Assembly: GCA_013414765.1 (NCBI GenBank)
Contig: CP058708.1
Span: forward strand, 3,777,553 to 3,841,552
Origin: Candidatus Accumulibacter cognatus
GTDB taxonomy: Bacteria; Pseudomonadota; Gammaproteobacteria; Burkholderiales; Rhodocyclaceae
Reading direction: 5' to 3'
DNA: 64,000 bases
The notes under the pieces are model-generated. The model was not told where the DNA came from. It was given only the letters and a program-made list of their open reading frames with translations, and made no database searches. Below, piece after piece: positions 39,997 through 48,922 of the stretch. Each line of letters starts with the position of its first letter. The stretch's first letter is position 1. The translations under genes and the position numbers were made by a program.

Positions 39997-41202
39997 ATGG
40001 ATACTTCAGACACCTTTCGGAAAACGCGGGCGGCCTGGCTATTGGCGGCGGTGGAGCTGTTCTTCTCGCTGAGCTGGGTGGTCTATGTCATCTTCCTTCC
40101 CGAGCTGCTGGCGCGTGGCGGCGTGGACAAACGCTATCTGCCGTGGCTCCTCGCCGCCGACCAACTGCTGTTTGCGCTCGCCGACTGGTCGATGGGGGTG
40201 GCGGTCGATCGCGTACGCGCGGCACTGCGCGGGATCGGGCCGATGCTGGTGCTGCTCGCGGCCGTCTCGGCGGTGGCGATGCTGCTTCTGCCCTGGCTGG
40301 CCGTGATGCCGATGCTCTTCCTCGCGGTCACGAGTGTGTGGGTCGCAACGTCGTCGGCCTTGCGCGCGCCACCCTACGTGCTGCTCTCCCGCTATGCCGG
40401 CCGCTTTGCCATGCCACGTCTGGCCGGCATCCAGCTGCTCGGTCTGGCGGTAGCGTCGGCGTTGGCGCCCTACCTGGCGATCATCCTCAAGGGCGTCGAT
40501 CCATCCCTACCGTTCTTTTTGAGCGCCGCGGCGGTTGGCGTCTCGGCGCTGGCGCTGGTGGTCGTCGAACGCGGTCAGCCCGTCGATCAACCATGGGAGG
40601 CCGACGTCCAACCGGCGGTACCCGCCGACGCGGCGCGCGGCGCGTGGATTGTCCTGCTCGCCATCGCGCTTCTGCTCGCGTTCGGGCAGCAGGTACATAC
40701 CGCCATCAACGCCGCGCCGCAATTCAAACGTCTGGCTGATCCAGCGCTGCTCACCTGGTTGATGCCCGTCTTCTGGGTCGGTTTCAGTTTCGGGCTGCTG
40801 CTGGTCGACCGCCTGGTGCGCCTACGCGGATCGCTGCCGGTGCTGCAGCTTGCCTGTATCGCCGGCACGCTGTCGCTCGCCGGTACGGTGCTTGCCGGTT
40901 CGCTACCGCTGCTCGTCGCCAGCCAGTTTGCCGCCGGAGCCTTCTGGGGCCTGATCCTGTGTGCGTCGATCGGGGTTGCCAGTGAGCGCGGTTATCCGCT
41001 GCAGACGGGCCGCAGCACCGGTGCGCTGATGGCGACGCTGGCCGTCGCAGCGATGTCGCGGCTGAGTCTCGTGGCGTCGGGCGGCGCCGGGTCTGAAGCC
41101 CTGATGGAATGGCTGCCGGCGATCATGTGGGCCGCGGCGGCGCTGCTCCTCCTGCGCCTCGGAGGCCAGCGTGCCGGACAGGAATGGCGACCGGCAGGGT
41201 GA
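39997..41202 (+). CDS. MFS-type transporter
   Basis: A 401-residue integral membrane protein with about 12 hydrophobic helices and a loop near the middle (RGQPVDQPWEADVQPAVPADAARG), the layout of major facilitator proteins. The loop 2-3 region (ALADWSMGVAVDRVRAAL) resembles the MFS signature with D-x-x-G-x-x-x-D-R. No close subfamily is recognised, so the substrate is unknown. ATG 39997 is preferred over 39910 because the longer N-terminus is not hydrophobic or conserved-looking. It is convergent with the metallophosphoesterase gene. Confidence 0.8.
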   Translation: MDTSDTFRKTRAAWLLAAVELFFSLSWVVYVIFLPELLARGGVDKRYLPWLLAADQLLFALADWSMGVAVDRVRAALRGIGPMLVLLAAVSAVAMLLLPWLAVMPMLFLAVTSVWVATSSALRAPPYVLLSRYAGRFAMPRLAGIQLLGLAVASALAPYLAIILKGVDPSLPFFLSAAAVGVSALALVVVERGQPVDQPWEADVQPAVPADAARGAWIVLLAIALLLAFGQQVHTAINAAPQFKRLADPALLTWLMPVFWVGFSFGLLLVDRLVRLRGSLPVLQLACIAGTLSLAGTVLAGSLPLLVASQFAAGAFWGLILCASIGVASERGYPLQTGRSTGALMATLAVAAMSRLSLVASGGAGSEALMEWLPAIMWAAAALLLLRLGGQRAGQEWRPAG

Positions 41203-41261
41203 GTCCATACAGGCAGGCGAGGGCAGAGAACGGCCTGTAGCAGACCAGCCCCATTTCCCCC

Positions 41262-42593
41262 TCAGGCTCTCCGCTCGAAACACTCCAGCCTGGCCACCAG
41301 CGGCGTGCCATCGGCGTCGGCTTCGACGACGACGTAGTTCAGCTCGTACGGGAAACGGGCTTCGTCGCGCAGATCGTCGAGCCTGAGAGGCGGATGTTTT
41401 TCGAGGTCGAGGTAGCGTGTCCAGCTACCGGGATTCAGGTAATGGCGCTTGTCGAAGCTCCGCGTGTCGGGCAGGTGGGTGTGGCCCATGACGATCACCT
41501 GCGCCGCCGGACAGGCATCGAATCGTCGCTGCGCGAGATCGCGCAGCGCCTCCCGGCCGAAGTGGCGCGCGCCGATGATCGTGCCGAGCGTCTTGCTGCC
41601 GCCCGCGCCGAGCACCGGCGCCGGCCGCAGCGCGAACAGTGCCAGCCACTCGTCCGCCGGTAGCACCGCGAACAGTCGCTGCATCAAATCGGCGAGCTGC
41701 TCCTCATCGGACACGTCCCGGCGTACGCTGGCGCAACTCCGGTCGTCGCCCAGCAGCCGAGACGCGGCGGCCAGGCGTTGCGCGAAAGCGTCGTCCTCGC
41801 GCAGCCGCACCAGCAGACGCCGCCCGACATCGGCAGCCTCTGACGAGCCGAGCGTCTTGGCATGGCGGGCGATGAACTTCAACAACATCCAGCCGGCGCT
41901 GGCGAAGCCGCCGGCATCTTCGCGCAGCAGGATCGTCGCCAGGTTCTGCACCGGGTGCAGATTGTCGGCGAACGGGTAGCGCGCTTCCAGACCATTGACG
42001 AAGCGGACCATGAACAAGGTGCCGGGGCACATTTCGAGCCGCGCTCCGTCCGGCGCTCGCAGGATCGGCGCCGACCAGTGTTTGAAGCGGTTGGCCGGAT
42101 CCTCGAGGTGGCCGTGGCCGATGTGCAGCCGGCCGTCGTGGCGCTCGACCCAATCGACGCCGGTTGCGAAACGCAGGCCGGGGCCGATGCGCGCCCGCAA
42201 ACGCTTGCGCACCGCCGGCCAGTACAGGTCGACATCGTGGTTGCCGGCCGCCAGGGTCACCCGGTTGCCCGCCGCCTGAAAGTCGTGCAGCGCGGCGAAG
42301 CTGTTGTCGTGTCCGGCGAGGATCGCCTCGAGCTTCTCCAGCGACTCCGCTTCCGAGCACCAGTAGTCGGCCGACGGGCTGCGATAGGCCTGCGGCCGGA
42401 CCTGCGCGAACTCCAGGAAATCGCCGTTGAAGAACAGTTCGATGTCGCCCGCCTGGCCGGCCGGCGAGGCCAGGCGCTGGCGGACGAAGCGTTCGAGCTG
42501 CCGGTCCTGGTAGACATGGTCGTCGCCCGGATCGGCCGCGCCGCCGCCCAGGTGGAGGTCGCTGACGATCAGCGTTTGCCGTCTGTCCGACAT
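41262..42593 (-). CDS. Metallophosphoesterase next to caspase-CHAT gene
   Basis: A 443-residue calcineurin-like phosphoesterase. The metal-site motifs are visible in order: D-x-H in LIVSDLHLGGG, GD in FFNGDFLEF, the GNHD signature (LAAGNHDVDLYWP), a His in IGHGHLEDP, and GHTH (VIVMGHTHLPD). It has no signal peptide or membrane segment. It begins 15 bp after the stop of the caspase-CHAT gene on the same strand, so the two form an operon at the edge of the DGR-conflict locus. The substrate is unknown; nucleotide, phosphoester or nucleic-acid hydrolysis is possible. Whether it is an effector, a regulator or a bystander is open. Confidence 0.88.
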   Translation of the reverse strand: MSDRRQTLIVSDLHLGGGAADPGDDHVYQDRQLERFVRQRLASPAGQAGDIELFFNGDFLEFAQVRPQAYRSPSADYWCSEAESLEKLEAILAGHDNSFAALHDFQAAGNRVTLAAGNHDVDLYWPAVRKRLRARIGPGLRFATGVDWVERHDGRLHIGHGHLEDPANRFKHWSAPILRAPDGARLEMCPGTLFMVRFVNGLEARYPFADNLHPVQNLATILLREDAGGFASAGWMLLKFIARHAKTLGSSEAADVGRRLLVRLREDDAFAQRLAAASRLLGDDRSCASVRRDVSDEEQLADLMQRLFAVLPADEWLALFALRPAPVLGAGGSKTLGTIIGARHFGREALRDLAQRRFDACPAAQVIVMGHTHLPDTRSFDKRHYLNPGSWTRYLDLEKHPPLRLDDLRDEARFPYELNYVVVEADADGTPLVARLECFERRA

Positions 42594-42608
42594 CGCATCG
42601 CTCCTTGC

Positions 42609-45440
42609 CTAGAGATCGAGCTGGCACTGCACGGCATAGAGCAGCGGCAGCGGATTGCCGCGCCGTACGTGCTGCTGCCGGAAGCCGAGCAGCAGGCCGG
42701 CAAGGCTGCGGCCCGGGCTGTGGAAACAGGCGTCGACGACATCGGCGCCGAAACGGGCCGCGAAGCCGGTCGGCACCGGAAAACTCGGGGCAATCAGACC
42801 GAGCGCCTTCTTCCGGCGGAAGGCGCGCAGGAAGCCGGTGAAGGACAAGGGCGAGAAGGCGCCGGCGCTGCAGGCGTTGAGAAAAATCACCGGCGCATTC
42901 CGGTAGACGCGTTGCTCGTCGATCTGATCGACCGAGACCGAGCAGCCATTGTCGAGTTCGAGCGATTCCGGCCGCGGCGCCGCGGGCGAGGGCGGCGGGC
43001 TGCCGTGGCAGAAGAGATAGATCAGCGTCGCGTCGGTCTTTGCCCGGACGACGACATCGCGAATATTCCGGCCATCGGCGTTGACCTCGACTGTTGGGCC
43101 CTGCGCCCTTAACGCGGCGGCCAGGGCGTCGTGCACCTTGCGCGGCTGATCGGCGTCGACGGTGATCGTCGGGTTGAGGTTGAGGCTCGCTGTCGCCTTC
43201 GCCTGCCGCCGGGCCTTCAGCAGCGAAGCGTAGTCGCCTTCGCCGAGGAACTGCGTTTCGAGCGCGAAGCGCGTGCCCCAGAACAGCTCCGGCTGCAGCG
43301 GCCAGTCGTCGGGCGCGTCCGCGTCGAAGCGCTGCGGGTACAGCAATTCCCACGGCAGCGATACGTCGCGGGTGACGATGGTCAGCCGCGTTCCCGGTTC
43401 GGCCTGACCTTCGATGTAGTCGAGGACGCTGCAGAATGTCGGATCCTCGCGCAGGGCCCGATAGAGCACGCCACCGGCCTGCGCGAACTGCCTGGCGACG
43501 CTCGTCAGCGCGCGCCGGCAGGCTGGCGCCGTGGTGTCCGAGCCGTCGAAGCCGTACCACACGGAGGAAGTCTCGTAGAGATTGGCTCCCAGGGTCGTCG
43601 CGAGTTGCGCGCGCAGCGCGTCCAGCCGGGCGCGGTCGATCGATGACGTGAAACCCCCGACCGAGTTGCTGAATTCTCCGTCGACGTAATCCTCCAGGTC
43701 GAGGTACAGGAGGTTGTTTTCAAAGCAGGCTTTCAGCCGCAAGCGACGCAGCGGCGGCTTGCCGACCTCGGCGCAGTCCTGCACCGCCCGCAATCCGTCC
43801 AGGTCGATGATCGTTGGCGAAACCACCGCCGGCAAGGCCTTGCCGGGCGGCAGCACGATGATCGGCAGGCGGAACTCGTAGAGCCGCGCGCCGGCGTGGT
43901 GGAACTCGACATGCACCCCGTATTCACCCGCCGAGCCGGCCAGCGCCCGCAGGGCAAAGGGCTGCGCCTGCTGCAGTCGGCCGTCCTTGAACTGTGCCTG
44001 GCGCGAATGCGGGCCGTCGATCGCCAGCCCGTCTTCGGGCGTCACGCTGATCGCCAGCGTCTGTTCGCCGGCCAGCAGCGGCTCGAGTTTTTCGCCTTCG
44101 ACGATCGCTCCTGCCGCGTCGCCCGCCGCGAACTGCTTGAAGACCAGCAAGGCGATTCCTTCGGCGAGCAGCGTCAGGCCCCTGGCCGCCGGACCTTCGA
44201 GGACGAAACCCAGCTTGCCGGCCGCCGCGCTCGCCTGTGCCTTCTCCTGCGGCGCCTCGTCGGACGACCCGTCGGCGATGCCCTTGCCGGTCCGCCCGGT
44301 TGGGTCGGGCAGCCGAAAGACATCGCGTCCGTCGCCATCGTCGAGAAAAGCGAAACCACGCTCGGCAAAGAGCGCGCGGAATCTCTTGGACGACGACCGC
44401 TCGCGCGCCGGGCCGGCGTCGTCCACCGTGGCCGGCGCCTCGCGCATCGTCTCCGTGTCGCCGCGGCGGCGCTTCTTGCCGCCGATGAGGGTGGCCCCCT
44501 TGCCGAGGGCCGTGGCGCCGTCGCCATGGGCGATGGCGCCGCCGCCGCGCAGTTTGGCGCGGTAGGAAACCGCCCCGGACGCCGGCAGCGCCAGCGGATC
44601 GGGCAGCCGCTGTCCCTTGGCGAGTCCCTCTCCGCCGAGCAGCAGCGCCACCGGAAAGTTGCCGCGCAACTCCGGCCACGGCGTTTGCACCGCCCCGTGG
44701 TCGGCGCGGGCGCTCTCCGGTACGCGGCGATGGAGGTGACCGATCAGGTCGGAAACCAGCACCCCGGTTGCGCCGCCGGCCGCCTGCGCGTGCCCGCTCA
44801 GCGCCTCGATCAGGTGATAGGTGAAAATGCTCATGCGGCCGTCGGCGCGCAGATACGAGAGCTGCCCCGGCCGGCACGAACTGAGCACGGCGCGGCCCTC
44901 GCCCTGGGCGAGCGGCGTCGCGGGCGACTTTCCGGCGGGCAGGAAGAGCGTCGGCGGCAGCGCCGCGCTGTGCAGTGCCGTGGCGGCGAGCGTGTCCTTG
45001 ACCCCCATCCCGCCCGCGTGGCAACAATCGAGCAGCACCAGCAGGCGGCGCGGCGCCAGCTTGGCAATCCGGGTCGCGAAGGTGGTGGCCGCCACCGCGC
45101 TTTGGCCGACCTGTTTCAGGTCGAGATCGTAAGGAATCAGGAAATACTCGCCGTCCTGCTCGTGGCCGTGGCCGCTGAAATAGACGATCGCCGTCGCGTC
45201 GTCGTCGGCGGCCACGCACTCGGCCAGCCAGTCGAGCCCGGCCAGGATGCCTTGCCGGCTGCTCTCGGCGCCGGTCAGCAGGCGGACCTTGTCGGGCCGG
45301 TAGGCGCAGCGCTGCGGGTGGACCAGCACGTCGTATAGCGCGCGCGCATCGGCGGCGACGGCGGGCAGCGCCGCCGCGGCTTCCCGGTTCTGGTCGACGG
45401 CAATCAGCAGCGCGTAGGCGTTTTCGAAGCGACGGCTCAT
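42609..45440 (-). CDS. Caspase-CHAT double protease
   Basis: A 943-residue protein with two predicted clan CD protease domains. Residues 1-270 are a caspase-like domain (ALLIAVDQN; catalytic His in YFSGHGH about 90, Cys in LLVLLDCCHAG about 138). Residues about 290-320 carry the Gly/Ala motif RGGGAIAHGDGATALGKG shared with the three DGR targets. The C-terminal half is a CHAT domain, with His in LIYLFCHGS and Cys in VIFLNACSAG. ATG 45440 follows GGGAGG by 7 bases; a GTG at 45455 is also in frame. It is divergent from the first NACHT target (111 bp). Its N-terminus is paralogous to that of the target at 54410. Probable executioner protease; inference from family. Confidence 0.9.
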   Translation of the reverse strand: MSRRFENAYALLIAVDQNREAAAALPAVAADARALYDVLVHPQRCAYRPDKVRLLTGAESSRQGILAGLDWLAECVAADDDATAIVYFSGHGHEQDGEYFLIPYDLDLKQVGQSAVAATTFATRIAKLAPRRLLVLLDCCHAGGMGVKDTLAATALHSAALPPTLFLPAGKSPATPLAQGEGRAVLSSCRPGQLSYLRADGRMSIFTYHLIEALSGHAQAAGGATGVLVSDLIGHLHRRVPESARADHGAVQTPWPELRGNFPVALLLGGEGLAKGQRLPDPLALPASGAVSYRAKLRGGGAIAHGDGATALGKGATLIGGKKRRRGDTETMREAPATVDDAGPARERSSSKRFRALFAERGFAFLDDGDGRDVFRLPDPTGRTGKGIADGSSDEAPQEKAQASAAAGKLGFVLEGPAARGLTLLAEGIALLVFKQFAAGDAAGAIVEGEKLEPLLAGEQTLAISVTPEDGLAIDGPHSRQAQFKDGRLQQAQPFALRALAGSAGEYGVHVEFHHAGARLYEFRLPIIVLPPGKALPAVVSPTIIDLDGLRAVQDCAEVGKPPLRRLRLKACFENNLLYLDLEDYVDGEFSNSVGGFTSSIDRARLDALRAQLATTLGANLYETSSVWYGFDGSDTTAPACRRALTSVARQFAQAGGVLYRALREDPTFCSVLDYIEGQAEPGTRLTIVTRDVSLPWELLYPQRFDADAPDDWPLQPELFWGTRFALETQFLGEGDYASLLKARRQAKATASLNLNPTITVDADQPRKVHDALAAALRAQGPTVEVNADGRNIRDVVVRAKTDATLIYLFCHGSPPPSPAAPRPESLELDNGCSVSVDQIDEQRVYRNAPVIFLNACSAGAFSPLSFTGFLRAFRRKKALGLIAPSFPVPTGFAARFGADVVDACFHSPGRSLAGLLLGFRQQHVRRGNPLPLLYAVQCQLDL

Positions 45441-45551
45441 CTTTTTCCTCCCCACCTCCGGTCATTCGCCGGCCTCCGGCATTGACAGCCGCGCGCGCAG
45501 ACAGGCATCCTCGTATCCTACTCCAACGATCACCCGGCGAGCGGCACGGCG

Positions 45552-48341
45552 ATGAACAGCGAACACCTTCCCCCAGCGAAAAAGCCGCGCCGAGGCGCGA
45601 AAGGCCGCGTCGAGGGCGACGGCGCGGTCGCCCAGGGCAAGGCGGCCACGGCCCTGGGCCAGGGTGCGCGCCAGGCCGGCCGCGACATCCACGAAGTCAC
45701 GATCGTCCTGCCGGCGGCAGCGCCCGACGCCACCGCCGCCGAACTGCGCCAGGCTTATCTGGGCTGGCTGGTGACGCAGGCCAACCGGCTGCCGCTCTTC
45801 GTCAGCGACGACAAGATGGTGCAACTGCCGGCGGTCTACACTGCGCTGCTCACCACGGCAAGCGACGACAGCCGCTTCCCGCCGGCCGCCGCAGGCGCGG
45901 CCCGCCAGCCCGGCGAGGGCGAGCCGCGCCAGGGCGAGCGCCTGTCGGCGCTCGAAGCGCTCGACCGCGAGCGCTCGCTGGTGCTGATGGGCGGACCGGG
46001 GAGCGGCAAGACGACCTTCCTCAACTTCGTCGCCTTGTGCCTGGCCGGCGAGCTATTGGGCTCTCCGGCCGCCAACCTGAAACTTCTCCGCCAGCCGATC
46101 CCGCGCGAACCTGACGCGGCGCGCGGCAGCAAGGCCAAGCGGCAACGCTGGACGCACGGCGCGCTGCTGCCGGTCTGCGTCGTGCTGCGCGATTTCGCCG
46201 CCAGCCTGCCGGCCGACGCCGCGGTCGACGCCGACACCCTCTGGCGCTTCATCGTCGGCCAGTGGCCCGAGCCACTGCGGCCCTACGCCGCCCCGCTGCA
46301 GCGCGAACTGCTCGGCCGCGGCGGACTGATCCTGCTCGACGGGCTCGACGAAGTCCCCGACGCCGAAAACCGGCGCGCCCAGGTCAAGCAGGCCGTGCAG
46401 TCCTTCGCCGGCCTGTACGGCCAGTGCCGCTTCCTCGTCACCAGCCGTACCTACGCCTACCAGCGCCAGGACTGGAAACTCATAGGCTTCGCCGAACGCG
46501 AACTGCTGCCCTTCACGCGCGGCCAGATCGAGCGTTTCATCGACGCTTGGTACGCGCACATGGCGCACGACCTGGCGCGCCTGAGCGCGTCGCAGGCGGC
46601 CGACGGCGCGGCGCGGCTCAAGCGCGCCAGCGAGCGCCCCGAGTTGAGCGAACTCGCCGCGCGGCCGCTGCTGCTGACCCTGATGGCGCGGCTGCAGACA
46701 CGCGGCGGCGGCGCGCTGCCGGAAAGCCGAGAGAAGCTGTACGCCGAATCGGTCGACATGCTGCTCGACGAGTGGGAACGTCACAAGCCGCGCTTCGACC
46801 GCCGCGGCCAGCGGATGGACGAACCCTGCCTCGGCGAGTGGCTGGGCGCCAGCCGCGAGAGCATCCGCCGAGAAATCGACCGGCTGGCCTACGAGGTACA
46901 TCTGGCGCAGCCCTCGCTGACCGGCACCGCAGACATCCACGAAGACGCGCTGACGGCGGCGCTGCGTGCCGCCTCGCGCGACCGGCCGGACGCCCGGCTG
47001 ATGCGCCTCGAGGAATACCTGCGCGACCGCGCCGGGTTGCTCAGCGCGCACGGCGAAGGCTGGTACCAGTTTCCGCACCGTTCCTTCCAGGAATATCTCG
47101 CCGCCTGCCACCTGGCTCGCTTCCAGTTTCCCGACCGGCTGAGCGAACTGGCGAAAGCCGATCCCGACCGCTGGCGCGAGGTCCTTCTGCTCGCCGCGGC
47201 GAGCGTCAGGAACGCGCCCACTGCCATCTGGGATCTGGTCGACACCCTGTGCGGCGAGCGCGTCGATCCGGACCCCGATGCGCCCGAACCCGACAGCGAA
47301 ACGCAATGGGGCGCGCTGCTTGCCGGCCAGGCGCTGCACGAAACCGGCCTGGCGGCGGCCGACCCCCACCTGCAGGAGCGCCACGAAAGCAAGCGCCGGC
47401 GCGTTCGCAACTGGCAGTGCTGGCTGTTGCGCAGCCGCCGTCTGCCGGCACGCGAACGCGCGCTCGCCGGCGACCTGCTCGCCGCGCTCGGCGACCCGCG
47501 ACGGGAACTGCTCGACGTCGACCACCTGCGCTTCGCCTTCGTGCCGCGCGGCGCTTTCTGGATGGGCGACGAAGGAGACAGCGACGCGCCGCTGCACCGC
47601 AACGAAACGCTGGACTATGACTACTGGATCGCCGAATCGCCGGTCACGGTGGCGCAGTTCGCGCAGTTCGTCGCCAGCGCCGGCGGCGAAGCGCACTATC
47701 CCTTGGCCTTGCGCGATCCGCCGAACCGGCCGCTGGCCTCGGTGAGCTGGCACGATGCCCTGGCCTTCTGCGCCTGGCTAGGCGAGCGCTGGCGCGACCG
47801 GCTGCCGGCCGGCTGGTCGGTCGCCCTGCCGTCGGAAGCCGAGTGGGAGAAAGCCGCGCGCGGTGGCGTCGAGCTTCCCGTCGCCGCGCAGTACGCCACG
47901 GTCGGCCCGGGCCTCACCCTTGCCGACCCGGCACGGCGGAAGAACCCGCAACCGCAGCGCGCCTGGCCCTGGGGCAGCGAGTGGGAACTCGACCGGGCGA
48001 ACGCCGAGGAGATCGTCGGTGCGAGCAGCACGCCGGGCTGCTTCGAGGCCGGGCGCAGCCCTTATGGCTGCCTGGATATGGCGGGCAACGTCTGGGAGTG
48101 GACGCGCAGTCTGTGGGGTACCGAAGGGTGGCAGCCGGCTTTCGTCTACCCCTACGATGCTAGGGATCGGCAACGTGAAGACCTGAACGCTCCGGACGAT
48201 GTCTGGCGGGTCGTGCGGGGCGGCTCGTGGGACTATCGTCGGGATAGCGCCCGCTGCGCCTTCCGCAGCAGGCTTCCCCCTGGCTCCCGGTTTGACTTTC
48301 TGGGTTTTCGGGTGGTGTTGCGTTCTTCCCCTGTTCCTTGA
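45552..48341 (+). CDS. NACHT NTPase with diversified FGE/lectin-like C-terminus (DGR target 1)
   Basis: A 929-residue STAND-type protein. A short basic N-terminus runs into the locus-wide motif EGDGAVAQGKAATALGQGA (about 20-40). NACHT follows: Walker A LMGGPGSGKTTF (about 145-156) and Walker [13 protein letters not shown] (about 258-269), then a helical region with RPLLLTLMARLQTR and FPHRSFQEYLAACHLA typical of NACHT proteins. From about 655 (FVPRGAFWMGDEG) an FGE-sulfatase domain ends in VVRGGSW...[10 protein letters not shown]. The last 41 codons before the tail are VR1 (48209-48330). There is no effector domain of its own, so it probably works with a partner such as the divergent caspase-CHAT. 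Predicted role: ligand sensor whose binding face is varied by the retroelement. Confidence 0.92.
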   Translation: MNSEHLPPAKKPRRGAKGRVEGDGAVAQGKAATALGQGARQAGRDIHEVTIVLPAAAPDATAAELRQAYLGWLVTQANRLPLFVSDDKMVQLPAVYTALLTTASDDSRFPPAAAGAARQPGEGEPRQGERLSALEALDRERSLVLMGGPGSGKTTFLNFVALCLAGELLGSPAANLKLLRQPIPREPDAARGSKAKRQRWTHGALLPVCVVLRDFAASLPADAAVDADTLWRFIVGQWPEPLRPYAAPLQRELLGRGGLILLDGLDEVPDAENRRAQVKQAVQSFAGLYGQCRFLVTSRTYAYQRQDWKLIGFAERELLPFTRGQIERFIDAWYAHMAHDLARLSASQAADGAARLKRASERPELSELAARPLLLTLMARLQTRGGGALPESREKLYAESVDMLLDEWERHKPRFDRRGQRMDEPCLGEWLGASRESIRREIDRLAYEVHLAQPSLTGTADIHEDALTAALRAASRDRPDARLMRLEEYLRDRAGLLSAHGEGWYQFPHRSFQEYLAACHLARFQFPDRLSELAKADPDRWREVLLLAAASVRNAPTAIWDLVDTLCGERVDPDPDAPEPDSETQWGALLAGQALHETGLAAADPHLQERHESKRRRVRNWQCWLLRSRRLPARERALAGDLLAALGDPRRELLDVDHLRFAFVPRGAFWMGDEGDSDAPLHRNETLDYDYWIAESPVTVAQFAQFVASAGGEAHYPLALRDPPNRPLASVSWHDALAFCAWLGERWRDRLPAGWSVALPSEAEWEKAARGGVELPVAAQYATVGPGLTLADPARRKNPQPQRAWPWGSEWELDRANAEEIVGASSTPGCFEAGRSPYGCLDMAGNVWEWTRSLWGTEGWQPAFVYPYDARDRQREDLNAPDDVWRVVRGGSWDYRRDSARCAFRSRLPPGSRFDFLGFRVVLRSSPVP
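48209..48330 (+). repeat. Variable repeat VR1
   Basis: 122 bp, aligned without gaps to the TR at 54120-54241 (opposite strand). There are 16 differences by hand count, all at template adenines. The last 30 bases, which contain no adenine in the template, are identical. It encodes the surface loop at the end of the FGE domain in target 1. Confidence 0.95.
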
Positions 48342-48425
48342 CTCTGTCCTCCGTTCCCTCCGGCCTCTGTCACTCCGGGATCTCGGACTCCGGAGGGGGT
48401 GCGGGGGAAACTTCCCCCGCCGCGC
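48331..48425 (+). repeat. Conserved VR-downstream flank, copy 1
   Basis: Follows VR1 and holds the stop codon, GACTCTGTCCTC, a stem of ACTCCGGG...CCGGAG type and the palindrome GGGGGAAACTTCCCCC. Near-identical copies follow VR2 (52185-52272) and VR3 (54319-54420, minus); the TR lacks it. Likely target-recognition or homing structure, possibly also a terminator. Confidence 0.8.
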
Positions 48426-48566
48426 CGGGTGGCCTTCAGGCGCGGCGTGCATTTCCTGGTCTTCCGCCGCCCTCGTGCCATCGTGAGGCCAGTACAATCA
48501 AGAGTCTCGATGCCCGCCGGCACCGGTATCAGCCCATACTCGGTGTTTACCCTATCTGACCCTGGA

Positions 48567-48818
48567 ATGTCGAAAGCCATTCAAGCCTTGCGCCTGATTA
48601 CCAGACCAAGTAACCATCAACTGCTGATCGAACTGCCCCCCGGCATGGACGATTGCCTGCTGGAGGTCATCGTGTTGCCGGCGGCCGAAACGGATCCGGC
48701 TTACGCCGTGTCAAGGCGAAGGCGCCGGCCTGCGCCGATGCTCGCCGGAACCGTCACCCTACAGGACGACCTGCTTGCGCCAGCCATTCCGGATGGCGAT
48801 TGGGAGGTACTGCGGTGA
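48567..48818 (+). CDS. VapB-like antitoxin remnant pair, first gene
   Basis: An 83-residue protein starting MSKAIQALRLITRPSNHQLLIELPPGMDDCLLEVIVLPA. It resembles small DUF2281-type antitoxins that precede PIN toxins, with a C-terminal DGDWEVL tail that would sit on the toxin. It overlaps the next start by 4 bp (GTGA at 48815), as such pairs do, but the following PIN gene is reduced to a stub. It lies between DGR targets 1 and 2 and is not obviously part of that system. Confidence 0.65.
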   Translation: MSKAIQALRLITRPSNHQLLIELPPGMDDCLLEVIVLPAAETDPAYAVSRRRRRPAPMLAGTVTLQDDLLAPAIPDGDWEVLR

Positions 48819-48889
48819 TCGTCCTCGATTCGCACATCGAGCGTTTCGCAGACTACACCGAGCTGATGGCTAGGCTCATTCCACATTGA
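48815..48889 (+). pseudogene. PIN-toxin gene stub
   Basis: Twenty-four codons starting with GTG, reading MIVLDSHIERFADYTELMARLIPH. The first eight match the N-terminus of VapC-type PIN proteins (VLDTHI); the body of the domain is missing. It looks like an internal deletion that left both ends of a vapC gene. Confidence 0.5.
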
Positions 48890-48922
48890 TCAGTCGTAAA
48901 TCTTTCGTCGCGAGCCGACAGC

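Noticed and set aside
41704-43560. A 618-codon minus-strand frame
   Set aside because: It overlaps both the metallophosphoesterase and caspase-CHAT genes in another frame; Arg/Ala/Pro-rich composition marks it as a GC-rich shadow.
48331-48425. The repeated VR flanks as a CRISPR or REP array
   Set aside because: Only three copies, each fixed behind a VR, with no spacing regularity or cas genes.
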